A DNA stretch of 64,000 nt from SZUA-584 sp040768905 (GCA_040768905.1 JAXGMA010000001.1:248001-312000), one strand, 5' to 3'. Positions 34,755-43,787 are shown, numbered from the stretch's first letter. Numbers and translations: made by a program. Notes: generated from the letters alone by a model not told the origin.

Positions 34755-34784
34755 TTGACAATTGGCCTGTTTGCCATTTATAAT
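34755..34784 (+). promoter_or_regulatory. Consensus sigma-A promoter of leuACD
   Basis: TTGACA (34755-34760), 18-base spacer, TATAAT (34779-34784); both hexamers are perfect. Confidence 0.88.
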
Positions 34785-34796
34785 GACTGACATCAA

Positions 34797-35047
34797 AGGC
34801 AGTGACGGAGAACAGTAACGAAAGACCTGCTTTGCAGAGAGCCGCCGGATGGGTGAAAGGCGGCAGGCAGTATTTTGTGAAGCTCGCTCCTAAGCCGCTG
34901 TGCCGAATCATGTAGGTACAGACGTTCTGACCCTACGTTACACGGGTACGGGCATCATGTTGTGCCCTGGTAAGCTGGCGGCGTTTGCCGCAAGCAGAGT
35001 GGTACCGCGAAGTCTTTCGTCTCTGTAGGGATGAAGGCTTTTTTTGT
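34797..35047 (+). promoter_or_regulatory. T-box leader (leucine) controlling leuACD
   Basis: The T-box sequence AGAGTGGTACCGCG lies at 34996-35009, immediately before a terminator hairpin (35011-35039 plus T run). Stem I carries the conserved GCAGAGAG and GGTGAAAG-type loops. The specifier loop GTGAAGCTCGC places CTC (Leu) at 34883-34885. Uncharged tRNA-Leu should stabilise the antiterminator and allow transcription of the leucine genes. The rest of the 34574-35119 gap holds only the hppA terminator and the promoter. Confidence 0.93.
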
Positions 35048-35119
35048 TTTCAAAATGCTGCAGATTTTTGAACACAGCGGGCCGTATCAGCATGAATTAT
35101 TTTTTGAAGGAGTGGTCAT

Positions 35120-36637
35120 ATGAAAACGATCAAGATCTTTGACACCACGCTGCGCGACGGCGAGCAGTCTCCGGGCTGCAGTATGAATCTGCAGGAAAAA
35201 ATCGAGGTTGCGCGTCAGCTTGAAAAACTGGGTGTGGACACCATTGAAGCCGGATTCGCCATCGCTTCGCAGGGTGATTTTATGTCAGTCAAAGCCGTTG
35301 CTCAAACGGTTAAAAACGCGAGCGTCGCAAGCCTTTCACGGGCGCTGAAAAAGGATATTGACCGTTCGTATGAAGCTGTCAAAGGTGCGCAGGCGCCGCG
35401 TATACACACGTTTTTGGCCACATCGCCAATCCACATGGAGTATAAGCTCAAAATGTCGCCCGACGCGGTATATGAACAGGCCGTGGAGATGGTCAAGTAT
35501 GCAAAAACGCTGTGCAGCGATATCGAGTTTTCCGCTGAAGACGCTTCGCGCAGCGAACCGGAATTTTTATACCGTGTGTTTGAGGGTGTGATCGCGGCAG
35601 GCGCAACCTGCATCAATGTGCCCGATACTGTCGGCTATTCGATGCCGGAGGAATTTGGCGCACTGATACAAGGGATCAAACAGAACGTGGCAGGCATTGA
35701 AAAGGTGGATCTCTCGGTGCATTGCCACAACGATCTGGGGCTGGGTGTTGCGAACTCGCTGGCAGCCGTACGCGCCGGCGCGACGCAGGTGGAATGTACG
35801 GTCAACGGCATAGGTGAGCGCGCCGGGAATGCCGCGCTTGAGGAGATCGTCATGTCGATCGCGACAAGACAGGATTTCTTCGGCCACGTCACGAATATCA
35901 AGACAAGGCAGATCTACAATACATCGCGGCTTATATCGACGATCACGGGCGTGATGGTGCAGCCCAACAAAGCCATCGTCGGCGCCAATGCGTTTGCGCA
36001 TGAAGCGGGCATCCACCAGCACGGCTTGCTTGCCAATAAAAAAACGTATGAGATCATGACGCCTGAATCCATCGGGCTTGCCAAAAATGTCATCGTGCTT
36101 GGAAAACATTCGGGCAAGCACGCGTTTGCGGACCGCCTTAAAGAGCTGGGTTACGTGCTTGATGATGCGCACCTTGCCGACTGCTTCGAAAGATTCAAGG
36201 AGCTGGCAGACAGAAAGAAAGACGTTTCAGACTTTGACCTGCGGGCGCTTGTGGAAATAGAGCAGTTTGAAATACCTGCAGATTATGAGTTTGACACTTT
36301 TGTGATCAACAGCGGCAATAAGATGACCGCGACAGCTGTCGTCAAATTGCAGTACAAAGGCAAGGCGATCGAAGAAGCGGCCACGGGAGACGGGCCGGTT
36401 GACGCGGCTTTCAACGCCGTCGAGCGGTGCATAGGCGAGACATTCAAGCTTGAAGATTATGTTGTGCGGTCTGTCACGGGCGGACAGGATGCACAGGGCG
36501 AAGTTGTCGTCAAGCTTATAAAGGACGATATAAATGTCAAGGGCAGAGGCCTTAGCACCGACATCGTCGAAGCAAGCGTGCGCGCGTATATCGACGCCAT
36601 CAACAGATACTATTACCAAAAGAAACTGGAGGGATGA
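35120..36637 (+). CDS. leuA: 2-isopropylmalate synthase
   Basis: This 505-residue enzyme condenses acetyl-CoA with 2-oxoisovalerate, the first step of leucine synthesis. The catalytic barrel has IFDTTLRDGEQSPG, metal ligands in HCHNDLGLG, and VNGIGERAGNAALEE. The C-terminal regulatory LeuA dimer domain (from about residue 365) should bind leucine for feedback inhibition. It is controlled by the leucine T-box. leuC overlaps its end closely. Confidence 0.96.
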   Translation: MKTIKIFDTTLRDGEQSPGCSMNLQEKIEVARQLEKLGVDTIEAGFAIASQGDFMSVKAVAQTVKNASVASLSRALKKDIDRSYEAVKGAQAPRIHTFLATSPIHMEYKLKMSPDAVYEQAVEMVKYAKTLCSDIEFSAEDASRSEPEFLYRVFEGVIAAGATCINVPDTVGYSMPEEFGALIQGIKQNVAGIEKVDLSVHCHNDLGLGVANSLAAVRAGATQVECTVNGIGERAGNAALEEIVMSIATRQDFFGHVTNIKTRQIYNTSRLISTITGVMVQPNKAIVGANAFAHEAGIHQHGLLANKKTYEIMTPESIGLAKNVIVLGKHSGKHAFADRLKELGYVLDDAHLADCFERFKELADRKKDVSDFDLRALVEIEQFEIPADYEFDTFVINSGNKMTATAVVKLQYKGKAIEEAATGDGPVDAAFNAVERCIGETFKLEDYVVRSVTGGQDAQGEVVVKLIKDDINVKGRGLSTDIVEASVRAYIDAINRYYYQKKLEG

Positions 36638-36642
36638 AAAAA

Positions 36643-37902
36643 TTGGGCATGACAATGACGCAAAAAATACTGGCAGACAAGGCTGGATTGGAAAAAGTCC
36701 ACGCCGGCCAGTTCATTGAGGCCAGCATTGACCTCGCGCTCGGCAACGACATCACGACGCCTGTGGCGATACGTGAGTTCGGGCGGTCCGGCAGAGAAAA
36801 AGTATTTGACAAACAAAAAGTGGCCATCGTTCCCGACCATTTTACGCCGAATAAGGACATCAAGGCCGCGGAACAGTGCAAATACATCCGTGATTTTGCG
36901 CTTTCGCAGGAACTTGAGAATTACTTTGAAGTGGGGCAGATGGGAATCGAACATTGCCTCATCCCTGAAAAGGGGCTGGCTGTGCCCGGAGATGCCATCA
37001 TAGGCGCCGATTCGCATACCTGCACATACGGTGCGCTCGGCGCATTCTCGACAGGCGTTGGCAGCACGGATCTTGCAGCGGTGATGGCGCGCGGCAAGTG
37101 CTGGTTCAAGGTGCCTGCAGCCATTAAGTTCGCGCTCAGCGGAAAGCTGTCCAAATGGGTTTCGGGCAAAGATCTGATCCTGCACATCATCGGCATGATC
37201 GGTGTGGACGGCGCGCTTTACCAGTCCATGGAGTTTGCGGGAGAGGGCGTTGGCGCGCTGACGATGGACGACCGGTTTACGGTCGCCAACATGGCCATTG
37301 AGGCGGGCGGCAAAAACGGTATTTTCCCGGTCGACGAGAAGACGATCGACTATGTCAAAACGCATGCAAAAAGGCCGTATAAAGTTTTCAAAGCCGATGA
37401 AAACGCGGAGTATGCGCGTGTCATCGATATCGATCTCGCGGCATTGCGGCCGACGGTGGCGTTCCCGCATTTGCCGGAAAACACAAAGACCATCGACGAT
37501 GTGGGCGATGTGGCTGTAGACCAGGTCGTCATCGGTTCATGCACAAACGGGCGCATGGAAGATTTGAGGATCGCTGCGGGCATACTGCGCGGCCGTAAGG
37601 TCAAAAAAGGCGTGCGCGTGATCGTTTTCCCCGGCACGCAGGATATATACCTGCAGGCAGTCAAAGAAGGCCTTGTGACCGATATCGTGGAAGCTGGCGC
37701 TGCATTTTCCACGCCCACTTGCGGACCCTGCCTCGGCGGGCATATGGGCATACTCGCAGCGGGTGAACGCTGTGTTTCTACGACAAACCGCAATTTTGTG
37801 GGACGCATGGGGCACGTTAAATCCGAAGTATATCTCGCAAGCCCCGCTGTGGCGGCGGCTTCTGCGCTGACGGGGCGTATTGAAGACCCCGCGCACATAT
37901 AG
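36643..37902 (+). CDS. leuC: 3-isopropylmalate dehydratase large subunit
   Basis: This 419-residue aconitase-family protein isomerises isopropylmalate. The 4Fe-4S ligands are in GSCTNGR near residue 300 and PTCGPCLGG near 360. DSHTCTYGALGAF and GKDLILHIIG support the short, archaeal-type LeuC clade. I chose TTG 36643 (MGMTMTQKIL, the family's usual start) because GGAGGG lies about 9 bases upstream; the ATG at 36634 directly abuts that site. Confidence 0.94.
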   Translation: MGMTMTQKILADKAGLEKVHAGQFIEASIDLALGNDITTPVAIREFGRSGREKVFDKQKVAIVPDHFTPNKDIKAAEQCKYIRDFALSQELENYFEVGQMGIEHCLIPEKGLAVPGDAIIGADSHTCTYGALGAFSTGVGSTDLAAVMARGKCWFKVPAAIKFALSGKLSKWVSGKDLILHIIGMIGVDGALYQSMEFAGEGVGALTMDDRFTVANMAIEAGGKNGIFPVDEKTIDYVKTHAKRPYKVFKADENAEYARVIDIDLAALRPTVAFPHLPENTKTIDDVGDVAVDQVVIGSCTNGRMEDLRIAAGILRGRKVKKGVRVIVFPGTQDIYLQAVKEGLVTDIVEAGAAFSTPTCGPCLGGHMGILAAGERCVSTTNRNFVGRMGHVKSEVYLASPAVAAASALTGRIEDPAHI

Positions 37903-37914
37903 GGAGGGCACAAG

Positions 37915-38391
37915 ATGAGAAAAGTATATAAATACGGCAACAACGTGGATACGGATGTCATCATACCGGCGAGGTATCTGAATACTTCTGACGACAAAGA
38001 GCTTGCCTCCCACTGCATGGAGGACATCGATAAGGATTTTGCGAAAACCGTCAAGGCGGGTGATGTCATCGTGGCGGGCAGCAACTTTGGATGCGGTTCC
38101 TCGCGTGAGCATGCACCCATAGCCATCAAGGCTTCGGGCATTTCATGTGTCATCGCGGAGACATTCGCGCGTATCTTTTTTCGAAACGCGATCAATATCG
38201 GGCTGCCGATCCTTGAATGCCCCGAAGCTGTGCGCGGCACGCAGGCGGGCGATGAACTCGATGTCGACCTTATAAACGGTACGATACACAACAAAACGAA
38301 CGGCAAAACGTTCCAGGCTGAGCCGTTTCCGCCTTTCATGCGGCGCATCATTGATGCCGGAGGGCTGATCGGCGCAATATCAAAAGAATAA
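37915..38391 (+). CDS. leuD: 3-isopropylmalate dehydratase small subunit
   Basis: This 158-residue partner of LeuC contains the swivel-domain motif GSNFGCGSSREHAP and YGNNVDTDVIIPARYL. Together the subunits form the isomerase. GGGAGGG precedes the ATG. No leuB is present in this window, so 3-isopropylmalate dehydrogenase must be encoded elsewhere. A strong terminator ends the operon. Confidence 0.95.
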   Translation: MRKVYKYGNNVDTDVIIPARYLNTSDDKELASHCMEDIDKDFAKTVKAGDVIVAGSNFGCGSSREHAPIAIKASGISCVIAETFARIFFRNAINIGLPILECPEAVRGTQAGDELDVDLINGTIHNKTNGKTFQAEPFPPFMRRIIDAGGLIGAISKE

Positions 38392-38407
38392 GACAAAAAA
38401 ATTTCTT

Positions 38408-38440
38408 AAGCGGCTTTTAGCAACTAAGGCCGCTTTTTAT
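38408..38440 (+). terminator. Intrinsic terminator after leuD
   Basis: AAGCGGC with GCCGCTT, continued by TTTAG with CTAAG, and a T-rich tail. It separates leucine genes from the spoIIIA operon. Confidence 0.85.
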
Positions 38441-38450
38441 TTTACCTTTG

Positions 38451-38480
38451 TTATATGCTTTCCTTGCTGTACATACATAT
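38451..38480 (+). promoter_or_regulatory. Candidate sigma-E promoter of the spoIIIA operon
   Basis: CATACATAT (38472-38480) matches the sigma-E -10 (CATACA core). TTATATG (38451-38457), 14 bases upstream, is a partial -35 match. The predicted start of transcription coincides with the ATG of spoIIIAA. Confidence 0.55.
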
Positions 38481-38485
38481 AAAAC

Positions 38486-39472
38486 ATGGAACAAAAGATT
38501 GAATGGACGGCCGCGCTGGAAAAATACCTGCCTGCCGCCATATACGGCGCTTTGGCTGCCGTCAGACGAAACGTTGCCGCAAACATAGAAGAAATCAGGC
38601 TGCGCACAGGGTGCCCGCTGATGGTCTATACCAGTGAGCGGGGATATTGTGTGGATATCAAAGGCGCGCTTTCCGGTACACAGGGTTTGCCGGTATCTGA
38701 ATTAGACACGGAGCAAACGTTTCGCGCAATCACCGGTCACTCGCCATATGCGCATGAGGATGAGATACGCCAGGGCTTCTTAACGCTTGAAGGCGGCATA
38801 CGCGCCGGCCTTGCGGGCAGTGCGCTGATCTGTGGCGGCGCCCTGCGCAGCTTTAAAACAATCAGCGGCATAAACTTTCGCATACCGCGGCAGATCACAG
38901 GTATCGCGAGCCTCCTTATGCCCTACATATCTGATGGGAAAAACCTCTTTAGCACATTGATCATTTCTCCGCCCAGGCTCGGAAAAACCACGCTGGCCAG
39001 AGACATCGCGCGCTGTGCGGGCAGCGGCGCCGGGCTTGCACCCGCACGGGTCACCGTGATAGACGAGCGGCAGGAATTGGCCGCAAGTCTCTATGGGCGC
39101 CCGCTTTTTGATGTGGGGCGCGAAACGGATGTGATCTCCGGGGCATATAAGCACGAAGGCATATTTATGGCGCTGCGGTCTCTCTCGCCCGATATCATCG
39201 TGACGGATGAAATAGGCAAATCCGAAGATCTCGAAGCGATCAGAGAGGCGGCCAACAGCGGTGTCGTGATGATAGCCACGGCGCACGCGCCTGATTTTAA
39301 AAGCCTGCAAAACAGGCTGTTTTTCAAAAGGCTTTGTGAAGAGAGGCTCTTTGATTCTTATGTGGTCTTATCCGCGGCGCTCGGGCGTATCACGGTGGCG
39401 CAGATACATGATAATTCGGGTCAGCAGCGCATGGGCATGCCGATGCTGCTTGGCGGCAGGGAGGCCGTATGA
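38486..39472 (+). CDS. spoIIIAA: Stage III sporulation protein AA
   Basis: This 328-residue ATPase is related to type II/IV secretion ATPases. Walker A is ISPPRLGKTTLARD near residue 165; VTVIDERQELAAS and DIIVTDEIGKSEDLEAI follow. It powers the SpoIIIA-SpoIIQ channel between mother cell and forespore. No Shine-Dalgarno precedes ATG 38486 and the promoter lies only a few bases upstream, so the message may be leaderless. It overlaps spoIIIAB by ATGA. Confidence 0.93.
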   Translation: MEQKIEWTAALEKYLPAAIYGALAAVRRNVAANIEEIRLRTGCPLMVYTSERGYCVDIKGALSGTQGLPVSELDTEQTFRAITGHSPYAHEDEIRQGFLTLEGGIRAGLAGSALICGGALRSFKTISGINFRIPRQITGIASLLMPYISDGKNLFSTLIISPPRLGKTTLARDIARCAGSGAGLAPARVTVIDERQELAASLYGRPLFDVGRETDVISGAYKHEGIFMALRSLSPDIIVTDEIGKSEDLEAIREAANSGVVMIATAHAPDFKSLQNRLFFKRLCEERLFDSYVVLSAALGRITVAQIHDNSGQQRMGMPMLLGGREAV

Positions 39473-39978
39473 AGCTGGTGATGTGTTTAGCCATCATAGT
39501 GATCTGCGCAGCCATCGGCAGGCAGCTCGCGAACAAAATGTCGGCACGGCTTGCTTTTTTCCGCGAATACCAGACTGCCGTCACATTTCTTTTCGATAAG
39601 GTCGTGGGCTTGGGCTCGGATCTCTATCAGGCCTTGTATGCGTGCAGCAACGAGAATATCAGGCCCTTTTTTCATGCGTGTGCCGAGGCGCTGAAGAAAA
39701 ATCCGCAGTTGCGCTTAGACACGATCTGGCGGGAGAGCCTTGCAGGCATAAGCGCACAGCTTGCGTGTTTGAATAAGCAGGATATACGTTTTTTACTGGA
39801 CGGCGGCGAAGCGCTCGAAGCGCTGTGTGCCAACCCGAGCGAAAGGCAGGCGGTCATTTATACAAAAAGGCTGGCTGCACAGCTTGATGCGCTGGAGGCC
39901 GAAAAGAAAAAAAAGTGCCGGCTTTTCAACTCGGCTGGGCTGCTTGGCGGCCTGATGATCGCGCTGCTCGTGGTTTGA
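39469..39978 (+). CDS. spoIIIAB: Stage III sporulation protein AB
   Basis: This 169-residue protein has an N-terminal and a C-terminal hydrophobic segment with a helical middle (RLAFFREYQTAVTFL), resembling type II secretion GspF-like assembly proteins. It is part of the feeding-tube complex. The C-terminal LGGLMIALLVV is typical. Start overlaps the spoIIIAA stop. Confidence 0.88.
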   Translation: MKLVMCLAIIVICAAIGRQLANKMSARLAFFREYQTAVTFLFDKVVGLGSDLYQALYACSNENIRPFFHACAEALKKNPQLRLDTIWRESLAGISAQLACLNKQDIRFLLDGGEALEALCANPSERQAVIYTKRLAAQLDALEAEKKKKCRLFNSAGLLGGLMIALLVV

Positions 39979-39991
39979 AGGAGGGAGAGGC

Positions 39992-40189
39992 TTGGACATT
40001 GACCTTATATTTCGGATAGCGGCTATCGGCATACTGATCGCTGTGCTCAACCAGCTGCTCACGCGGGCTGGACGCGAGGAGATCGCCACACTGGCGACAA
40101 TAGCGGGCCTTATCATCGTGTTGCTCATGGTTGTCGATCTGGTGAGCAATCTGTTTGAAAGCGTCAAACGGATCTTCAACCTATATTGA
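39992..40189 (+). CDS. spoIIIAC: Stage III sporulation protein AC
   Basis: This 65-residue protein has two membrane helices (IAAIGILIAVLNQLL and a second near residues 34-50) and the conserved RAGREEIATLATIAGL loop. The start is TTG 39992 with AAGGAGGGAG upstream. It is a channel membrane component. Confidence 0.9.
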   Translation: MDIDLIFRIAAIGILIAVLNQLLTRAGREEIATLATIAGLIIVLLMVVDLVSNLFESVKRIFNLY

Positions 40190-40191
40190 AC

Positions 40192-40578
40192 ATGGAGATC
40201 ATACGCATTGCGTTTATCGGCATCATTGCCGGTATACTGGTGGTCACTGTCCGTCAAAAGCAGCCTGAGCTTGGCATGCAGGTCGGCATCGTAGCAGGGC
40301 TTATCATATTTATCTATGCGATAAGTTATATCGTGACCGCCGTCGATTACGTTAAGAACATCGTAAGCAGTTATCAGATACCGATAGACGGTATTACCGT
40401 GGTGCTCAAAATCATAGGCATTGCATATATCTGTGAGTTTGCCGTACATGTACTCAAAGACACAGGAGAACAGGCTCTGGCTGCCAAGGTGGAGATCGCC
40501 GGGCGTGTGTTCATCGTCGTGATGTCGCTCCCAGTCTTGAGTTCGTTTATGAATATGGTGATCGGGTTGCTGGGATAA
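40192..40578 (+). CDS. spoIIIAD: Stage III sporulation protein AD
   Basis: This 128-residue integral membrane protein shares its fold with SpoIIIAC in the N terminus (IRIAFIGIIAGILVVTVRQ, then PELGMQVGIVAGL) and adds two more helices, with YICEFAVHVLKDTGEQALA conserved. ATG 40192 is preferred; an in-frame TTG at 40186 overlaps the preceding stop. Confidence 0.9.
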   Translation: MEIIRIAFIGIIAGILVVTVRQKQPELGMQVGIVAGLIIFIYAISYIVTAVDYVKNIVSSYQIPIDGITVVLKIIGIAYICEFAVHVLKDTGEQALAAKVEIAGRVFIVVMSLPVLSSFMNMVIGLLG

Positions 40579-40582
40579 ACAG

Positions 40583-41788
40583 ATGAAAAAAACATGGATC
40601 GTGCTGCTTTGTGCTTTTTGCCTGCTGATGGCGCCGGGCTCCGTGCGCGCGCAAGATTTTATCGAGTCAGCGGTCGGTGAATCAATCGAAGAAGAAATTG
40701 CTGATAACATCGGGCATGCCTTATCTTCTGCCGATCTATATGAGATTGAGTCTTATTACAACGCATATGCAAAGACGCTTGAGCCTTTGACAGGCGGCGC
40801 GAGCCTCAATAATTTCATTGAGAAGCTTGCAACGGGCGGTGCAGATTTTGAAATATCAAGCGTGTTCTCCCTCATTTTCGGTGCCTTGTTTAACGGTTTG
40901 CAGCAGAGCATGCCGTCGATCGTGCAGATCATCGTGGTGGCGCTTTTGTTTTCAGTCATCACGCATTTTACCCCCAACTTTGGCAGCTCCGGTGTTTCCA
41001 AGACTGCGCGGACGGCTCAGTACGTCATCATAGGCACGATGACCATCGGAATTCTCGTGTGCGCTTTTTCCGTCGGCGCGGATGCTATCAACGCCATGAC
41101 AGGATTTACAGCGGACTTCTTTCCGCTGCTGCTCACGCTTTTGACTGCGCTGGGGGGCATCACATCATCTGCGATATTAAGCCCGGCAGCCGTTTTTTTA
41201 ACGACCGGCGTATCGCTGTTCTATCAAAACTTTATCATGCCCCTGGTCATTGTACTGACCGTGTTTACGATCATCAATCATTTCTCTGCCAGCGTCAAAT
41301 TAAACGGCTTCTGCGGGCTGCTCAAAAGCATCATCAAATGGGGAATAGGGATAAGTTTCACAGTATTCGCCGGCATATTCGCGATCCAGGGCCTGCTCGG
41401 CTCAACCTTTGACGGGCTGTCGATCAAAGCAGCCAAATTTACGATATCTAAGCTTGTGCCCATTGTCGGCACAATGTTTTCAGAATCTGCTGATGTACTG
41501 ATATCTTCTGCACTGCTGATCAAAAATGCTGTCGGCATAGCGGGGATCATCATCATTATCGGTGCGGTGATCTCGCCTGTTTGTGCGCTGCTTGGCCATT
41601 ATTTTTTATTTAAGCTCGCAGGCGCGGTGCTCGAACCCATCGCCGGAGGCAGTATGGGCCGTTTTTCAGAGGATGCCGCCGGGGTACTGCTGTTGCTGTT
41701 TGCAGCTGTGGCTGCGGCAGCCGTGATGTTTTTCGTGACGACCGCCGTGATACTTGGCGCCGGAAATTCAAATATCATGCTGAGGTAG
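40583..41788 (+). CDS. spoIIIAE: Stage III sporulation protein AE
   Basis: This 401-residue protein has an N-terminal signal sequence (cleavage near VRAQD), an extracytoplasmic helical stretch, and about eight membrane helices. It is the largest membrane subunit of the SpoIIIA complex. LLGSTFDGLSIKAAKF and the Gly-rich SGGVSK-like region match the family. Length is normal. Confidence 0.92.
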   Translation: MKKTWIVLLCAFCLLMAPGSVRAQDFIESAVGESIEEEIADNIGHALSSADLYEIESYYNAYAKTLEPLTGGASLNNFIEKLATGGADFEISSVFSLIFGALFNGLQQSMPSIVQIIVVALLFSVITHFTPNFGSSGVSKTARTAQYVIIGTMTIGILVCAFSVGADAINAMTGFTADFFPLLLTLLTALGGITSSAILSPAAVFLTTGVSLFYQNFIMPLVIVLTVFTIINHFSASVKLNGFCGLLKSIIKWGIGISFTVFAGIFAIQGLLGSTFDGLSIKAAKFTISKLVPIVGTMFSESADVLISSALLIKNAVGIAGIIIIIGAVISPVCALLGHYFLFKLAGAVLEPIAGGSMGRFSEDAAGVLLLLFAAVAAAAVMFFVTTAVILGAGNSNIMLR

Positions 41789-41794
41789 TTTTTT

Positions 41795-42124
41795 ATGCAG
41801 AGCGTTATATCTATATGGGCGGTTTCTGTAACGGCCGCCATTCTGCTGAGCGCGATCGTATCATCGATGCTGCCTGAAGGCGGAATAAAAAAATATGTCT
41901 GTGTGGTGCTTGGTATCGTTGCCACCATCATCATATTAGCTCCTATCGCCCGGCTGCTTTCAGGCGCTGATGTGTTAAGCGAACTTGAAAGTGCACTTGG
42001 CAATATACACGAGGGCAAAACGATAAGGCCGGACGGTTCAGCGTATAAGGACTACATTTACCGTTTATACGAGGTATACATAGAAGATGACTCAAATAAA
42101 TATATAAATAGTGAAAGGGAATAA
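41795..42124 (+). CDS. spoIIIAF: Stage III sporulation protein AF, short form
   Basis: This 109-residue protein keeps the two N-terminal membrane helices (IWAVSVTAAILLSAIVSSMLP, then YVCVVLGIVATIIILAPI). It lacks most of the extracytoplasmic ring-building domain that makes the Bacillus protein about 206 residues long. The next gene starts 3 bases after the stop, and no remnant of the missing domain is seen in other frames, so it is a short form rather than a frameshift. Confidence 0.85.
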   Translation: MQSVISIWAVSVTAAILLSAIVSSMLPEGGIKKYVCVVLGIVATIIILAPIARLLSGADVLSELESALGNIHEGKTIRPDGSAYKDYIYRLYEVYIEDDSNKYINSERE

Positions 42125-42127
42125 GCC

Positions 42128-42724
42128 ATGGACACAACGCGTACAGAATCAAAAAAAGCAAGGGGCATACTGCCGCGTTTTTCGGGGCTGGATGTCAAAA
42201 AGAAGATACAGTACCTGGCGATCGGCCTGATCATCGTTGTGATCCTTGCTATCTATTTCGCGTCTGCCGGAAAAACACCCGCCCCGCCGACCCGCGATGC
42301 GGATGAGGCGGCAGCCGATGTTCAAACACCGGGCATCCAGGATGGCATAGAAGAGAAACTCAAAGCCATACTGTCGCGCATAGAAGGCGCAGGAGAGGTG
42401 GAGGTGATGGTGACCTACGAATCAAGCGCGGAGATCGTGCCCGCGGTCAGCATGGATACGCAGACCTCGACGACGACAGATTCGCGCGAAAGCGGCACAA
42501 GCACGACCAATTCAGAAAACGTGCAGCGCCAGGTCGTGACGCTTGGCGGCAGCGGCGGGAATGCGGCACTCGTCATCAAGGAAAACAGCCCGACTGTCAG
42601 GGGCGTCATCGTGGTGGCCCAGGGGGCAGACGACATTGCCGTCAAACTCAGCTTATTAAAAGCCGTTCAGACTATTTTAAACGTCAGCCCCGATAAGGTT
42701 GACGTGTATAGAATGAGAAAATAA
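42128..42724 (+). CDS. spoIIIAG: Stage III sporulation protein AG
   Basis: This 198-residue protein has one membrane helix near residues 30-46 and an extracytoplasmic ring-building-motif domain (EEKLKAILSRIEGAGEVEVMV...). A Ser/Thr-rich insertion (TQTSTTTDSRESGTSTTNSE) sits where the SpoIIIAG beta-barrel insert occurs, then VRGVIVVAQGADD. It forms the large ring in the intermembrane space. Confidence 0.93.
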   Translation: MDTTRTESKKARGILPRFSGLDVKKKIQYLAIGLIIVVILAIYFASAGKTPAPPTRDADEAAADVQTPGIQDGIEEKLKAILSRIEGAGEVEVMVTYESSAEIVPAVSMDTQTSTTTDSRESGTSTTNSENVQRQVVTLGGSGGNAALVIKENSPTVRGVIVVAQGADDIAVKLSLLKAVQTILNVSPDKVDVYRMRK

Positions 42725-42741
42725 AAGGAAGTGAAAGTATA

Positions 42742-43293
42742 ATGAACAAGGGAAATGGAAAAATGAAAAATGGGAAGACTGGAAGGTACCTGCTGCTTGC
42801 AGGGCTTGTCGTCATCTTAGCGGGCGTCGGGTATCTCAACTATGCGATCGGTACCGATACGGGCACCCCGCAGGCTGCGGAAACAAGCCCCGAATCAGAG
42901 ATCGAAGGAGCGCTCTCCATAGATGATCTGGCGGTGATGTCCTCACAAAACTATTTTTACGACTACAAGGCAAACAGGGAAAACGTGCGTGAGACAGAGG
43001 TGGCGTATCTTGACAGCATCATAGCCAATGAAAAAAGCGACGCTGAAACGCTAAAAGATGCGCAAAGCCAAAAGACGCAGATCGTCGAGCGTATGGAGTC
43101 AGAACTCACGATAGAAGGGCTCTTGATGGCTGCAGGATTCGAAGACGCCATCGTCACCGTCCAGAAGGGATCTGTGAATGTTGTGATCAAGGGCGCGCAG
43201 ATTTCCAAGGAAGATGCAGCCAAGGTTTTGGAAATCGTACGCGCCGAAACGGGTGAACCCGCACAAAATATCAAGGTGATACTGCAGGGCTGA
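42742..43293 (+). CDS. spoIIIAH: Stage III sporulation protein AH
   Basis: This 183-residue protein has one N-terminal membrane helix and a domain homologous to EscJ/PrgK ring proteins (SELTIEGLLMAAGFEDAIVT, GAQISKEDAAKVLEIV). In Bacillus it binds SpoIIQ across the forespore membranes. It is the last gene of the operon; the next gene has its own promoter. Confidence 0.93.
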   Translation: MNKGNGKMKNGKTGRYLLLAGLVVILAGVGYLNYAIGTDTGTPQAAETSPESEIEGALSIDDLAVMSSQNYFYDYKANRENVRETEVAYLDSIIANEKSDAETLKDAQSQKTQIVERMESELTIEGLLMAAGFEDAIVTVQKGSVNVVIKGAQISKEDAAKVLEIVRAETGEPAQNIKVILQG

Positions 43294-43334
43294 TGCGTTG
43301 GACAAAAAGGTTTTAAACATATAGGCTATGCCGA

Positions 43335-43363
43335 TTGTAATTGGCTGCCCTCTCTGTTATAAT
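43335..43363 (+). promoter_or_regulatory. Sigma-A promoter of the asp23 operon
   Basis: TTGTAA (43335-43340), 17-base spacer, TATAAT (43358-43363), 28 bases before the TTG start. Confidence 0.8.
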
Positions 43364-43391
43364 TTAAGCATTAAATCAAGAGGTGAGTTGT

Positions 43392-43787
43392 TTGAGTACA
43401 AATGAAATGAACATACGGGAAGAGCAAAACGGCAGCGTTTCTTTTGCCAACGATGTTATTGCAACGATCGCCGGGCTTGCCACGATCGAAATTGAGGGCG
43501 TGGCGGGCATGAGCGGCGGGTTTTCCGGCGGCCTGGCCGAGCTTCTCGGAAGAAAGAACCTGACAAAGGGCGTGAAGGTCGAGGTCGGAAAAGAAGAATG
43601 TGCGATCGATGTCTTTATCGTGGTGGATTATGGCGTGGAGATCCCCAAAATTTCTGCGAAAATCCAGGCAAGCGTCAAAAAGGCCGTTGAGACCATGACA
43701 GGGCTTAAGGTCGTCGAAACAAATGTCCACATCCAGGGCGTGCGTATTTTAAAAGAGGATTCAGAAGAAGGCAAACGCGTACATTAA
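43392..43787 (+). CDS. Asp23/Gls24 family envelope stress protein
   Basis: This 131-residue protein has GSVSFANDVIATIAGLATIEIEGV, GVKVEVGKEECAIDVFIVVDYG and VNVHIQGV-like blocks of the Asp23 (DUF322) family. Asp23 lies at the membrane bound to AmaP and influences cell-wall stress responses. AGGTGA lies 5 bases before TTG 43392; an upstream GTG at 43383 overlaps the ribosome site. An AmaP-like gene follows. Confidence 0.9.
   Translation: MSTNEMNIREEQNGSVSFANDVIATIAGLATIEIEGVAGMSGGFSGGLAELLGRKNLTKGVKVEVGKEECAIDVFIVVDYGVEIPKISAKIQASVKKAVETMTGLKVVETNVHIQGVRILKEDSEEGKRVH

Noticed and set aside
36613..37470. 285-codon antisense frame over leuC
   Set aside because: Shadow of the leuC coding strand; no homology visible.
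37350..38396. 348-codon open frame antisense to leuC and leuD
   Set aside because: It is a mirror of two clear enzyme genes, with composition dictated by their codon use and no recognisable motif or ribosome site.
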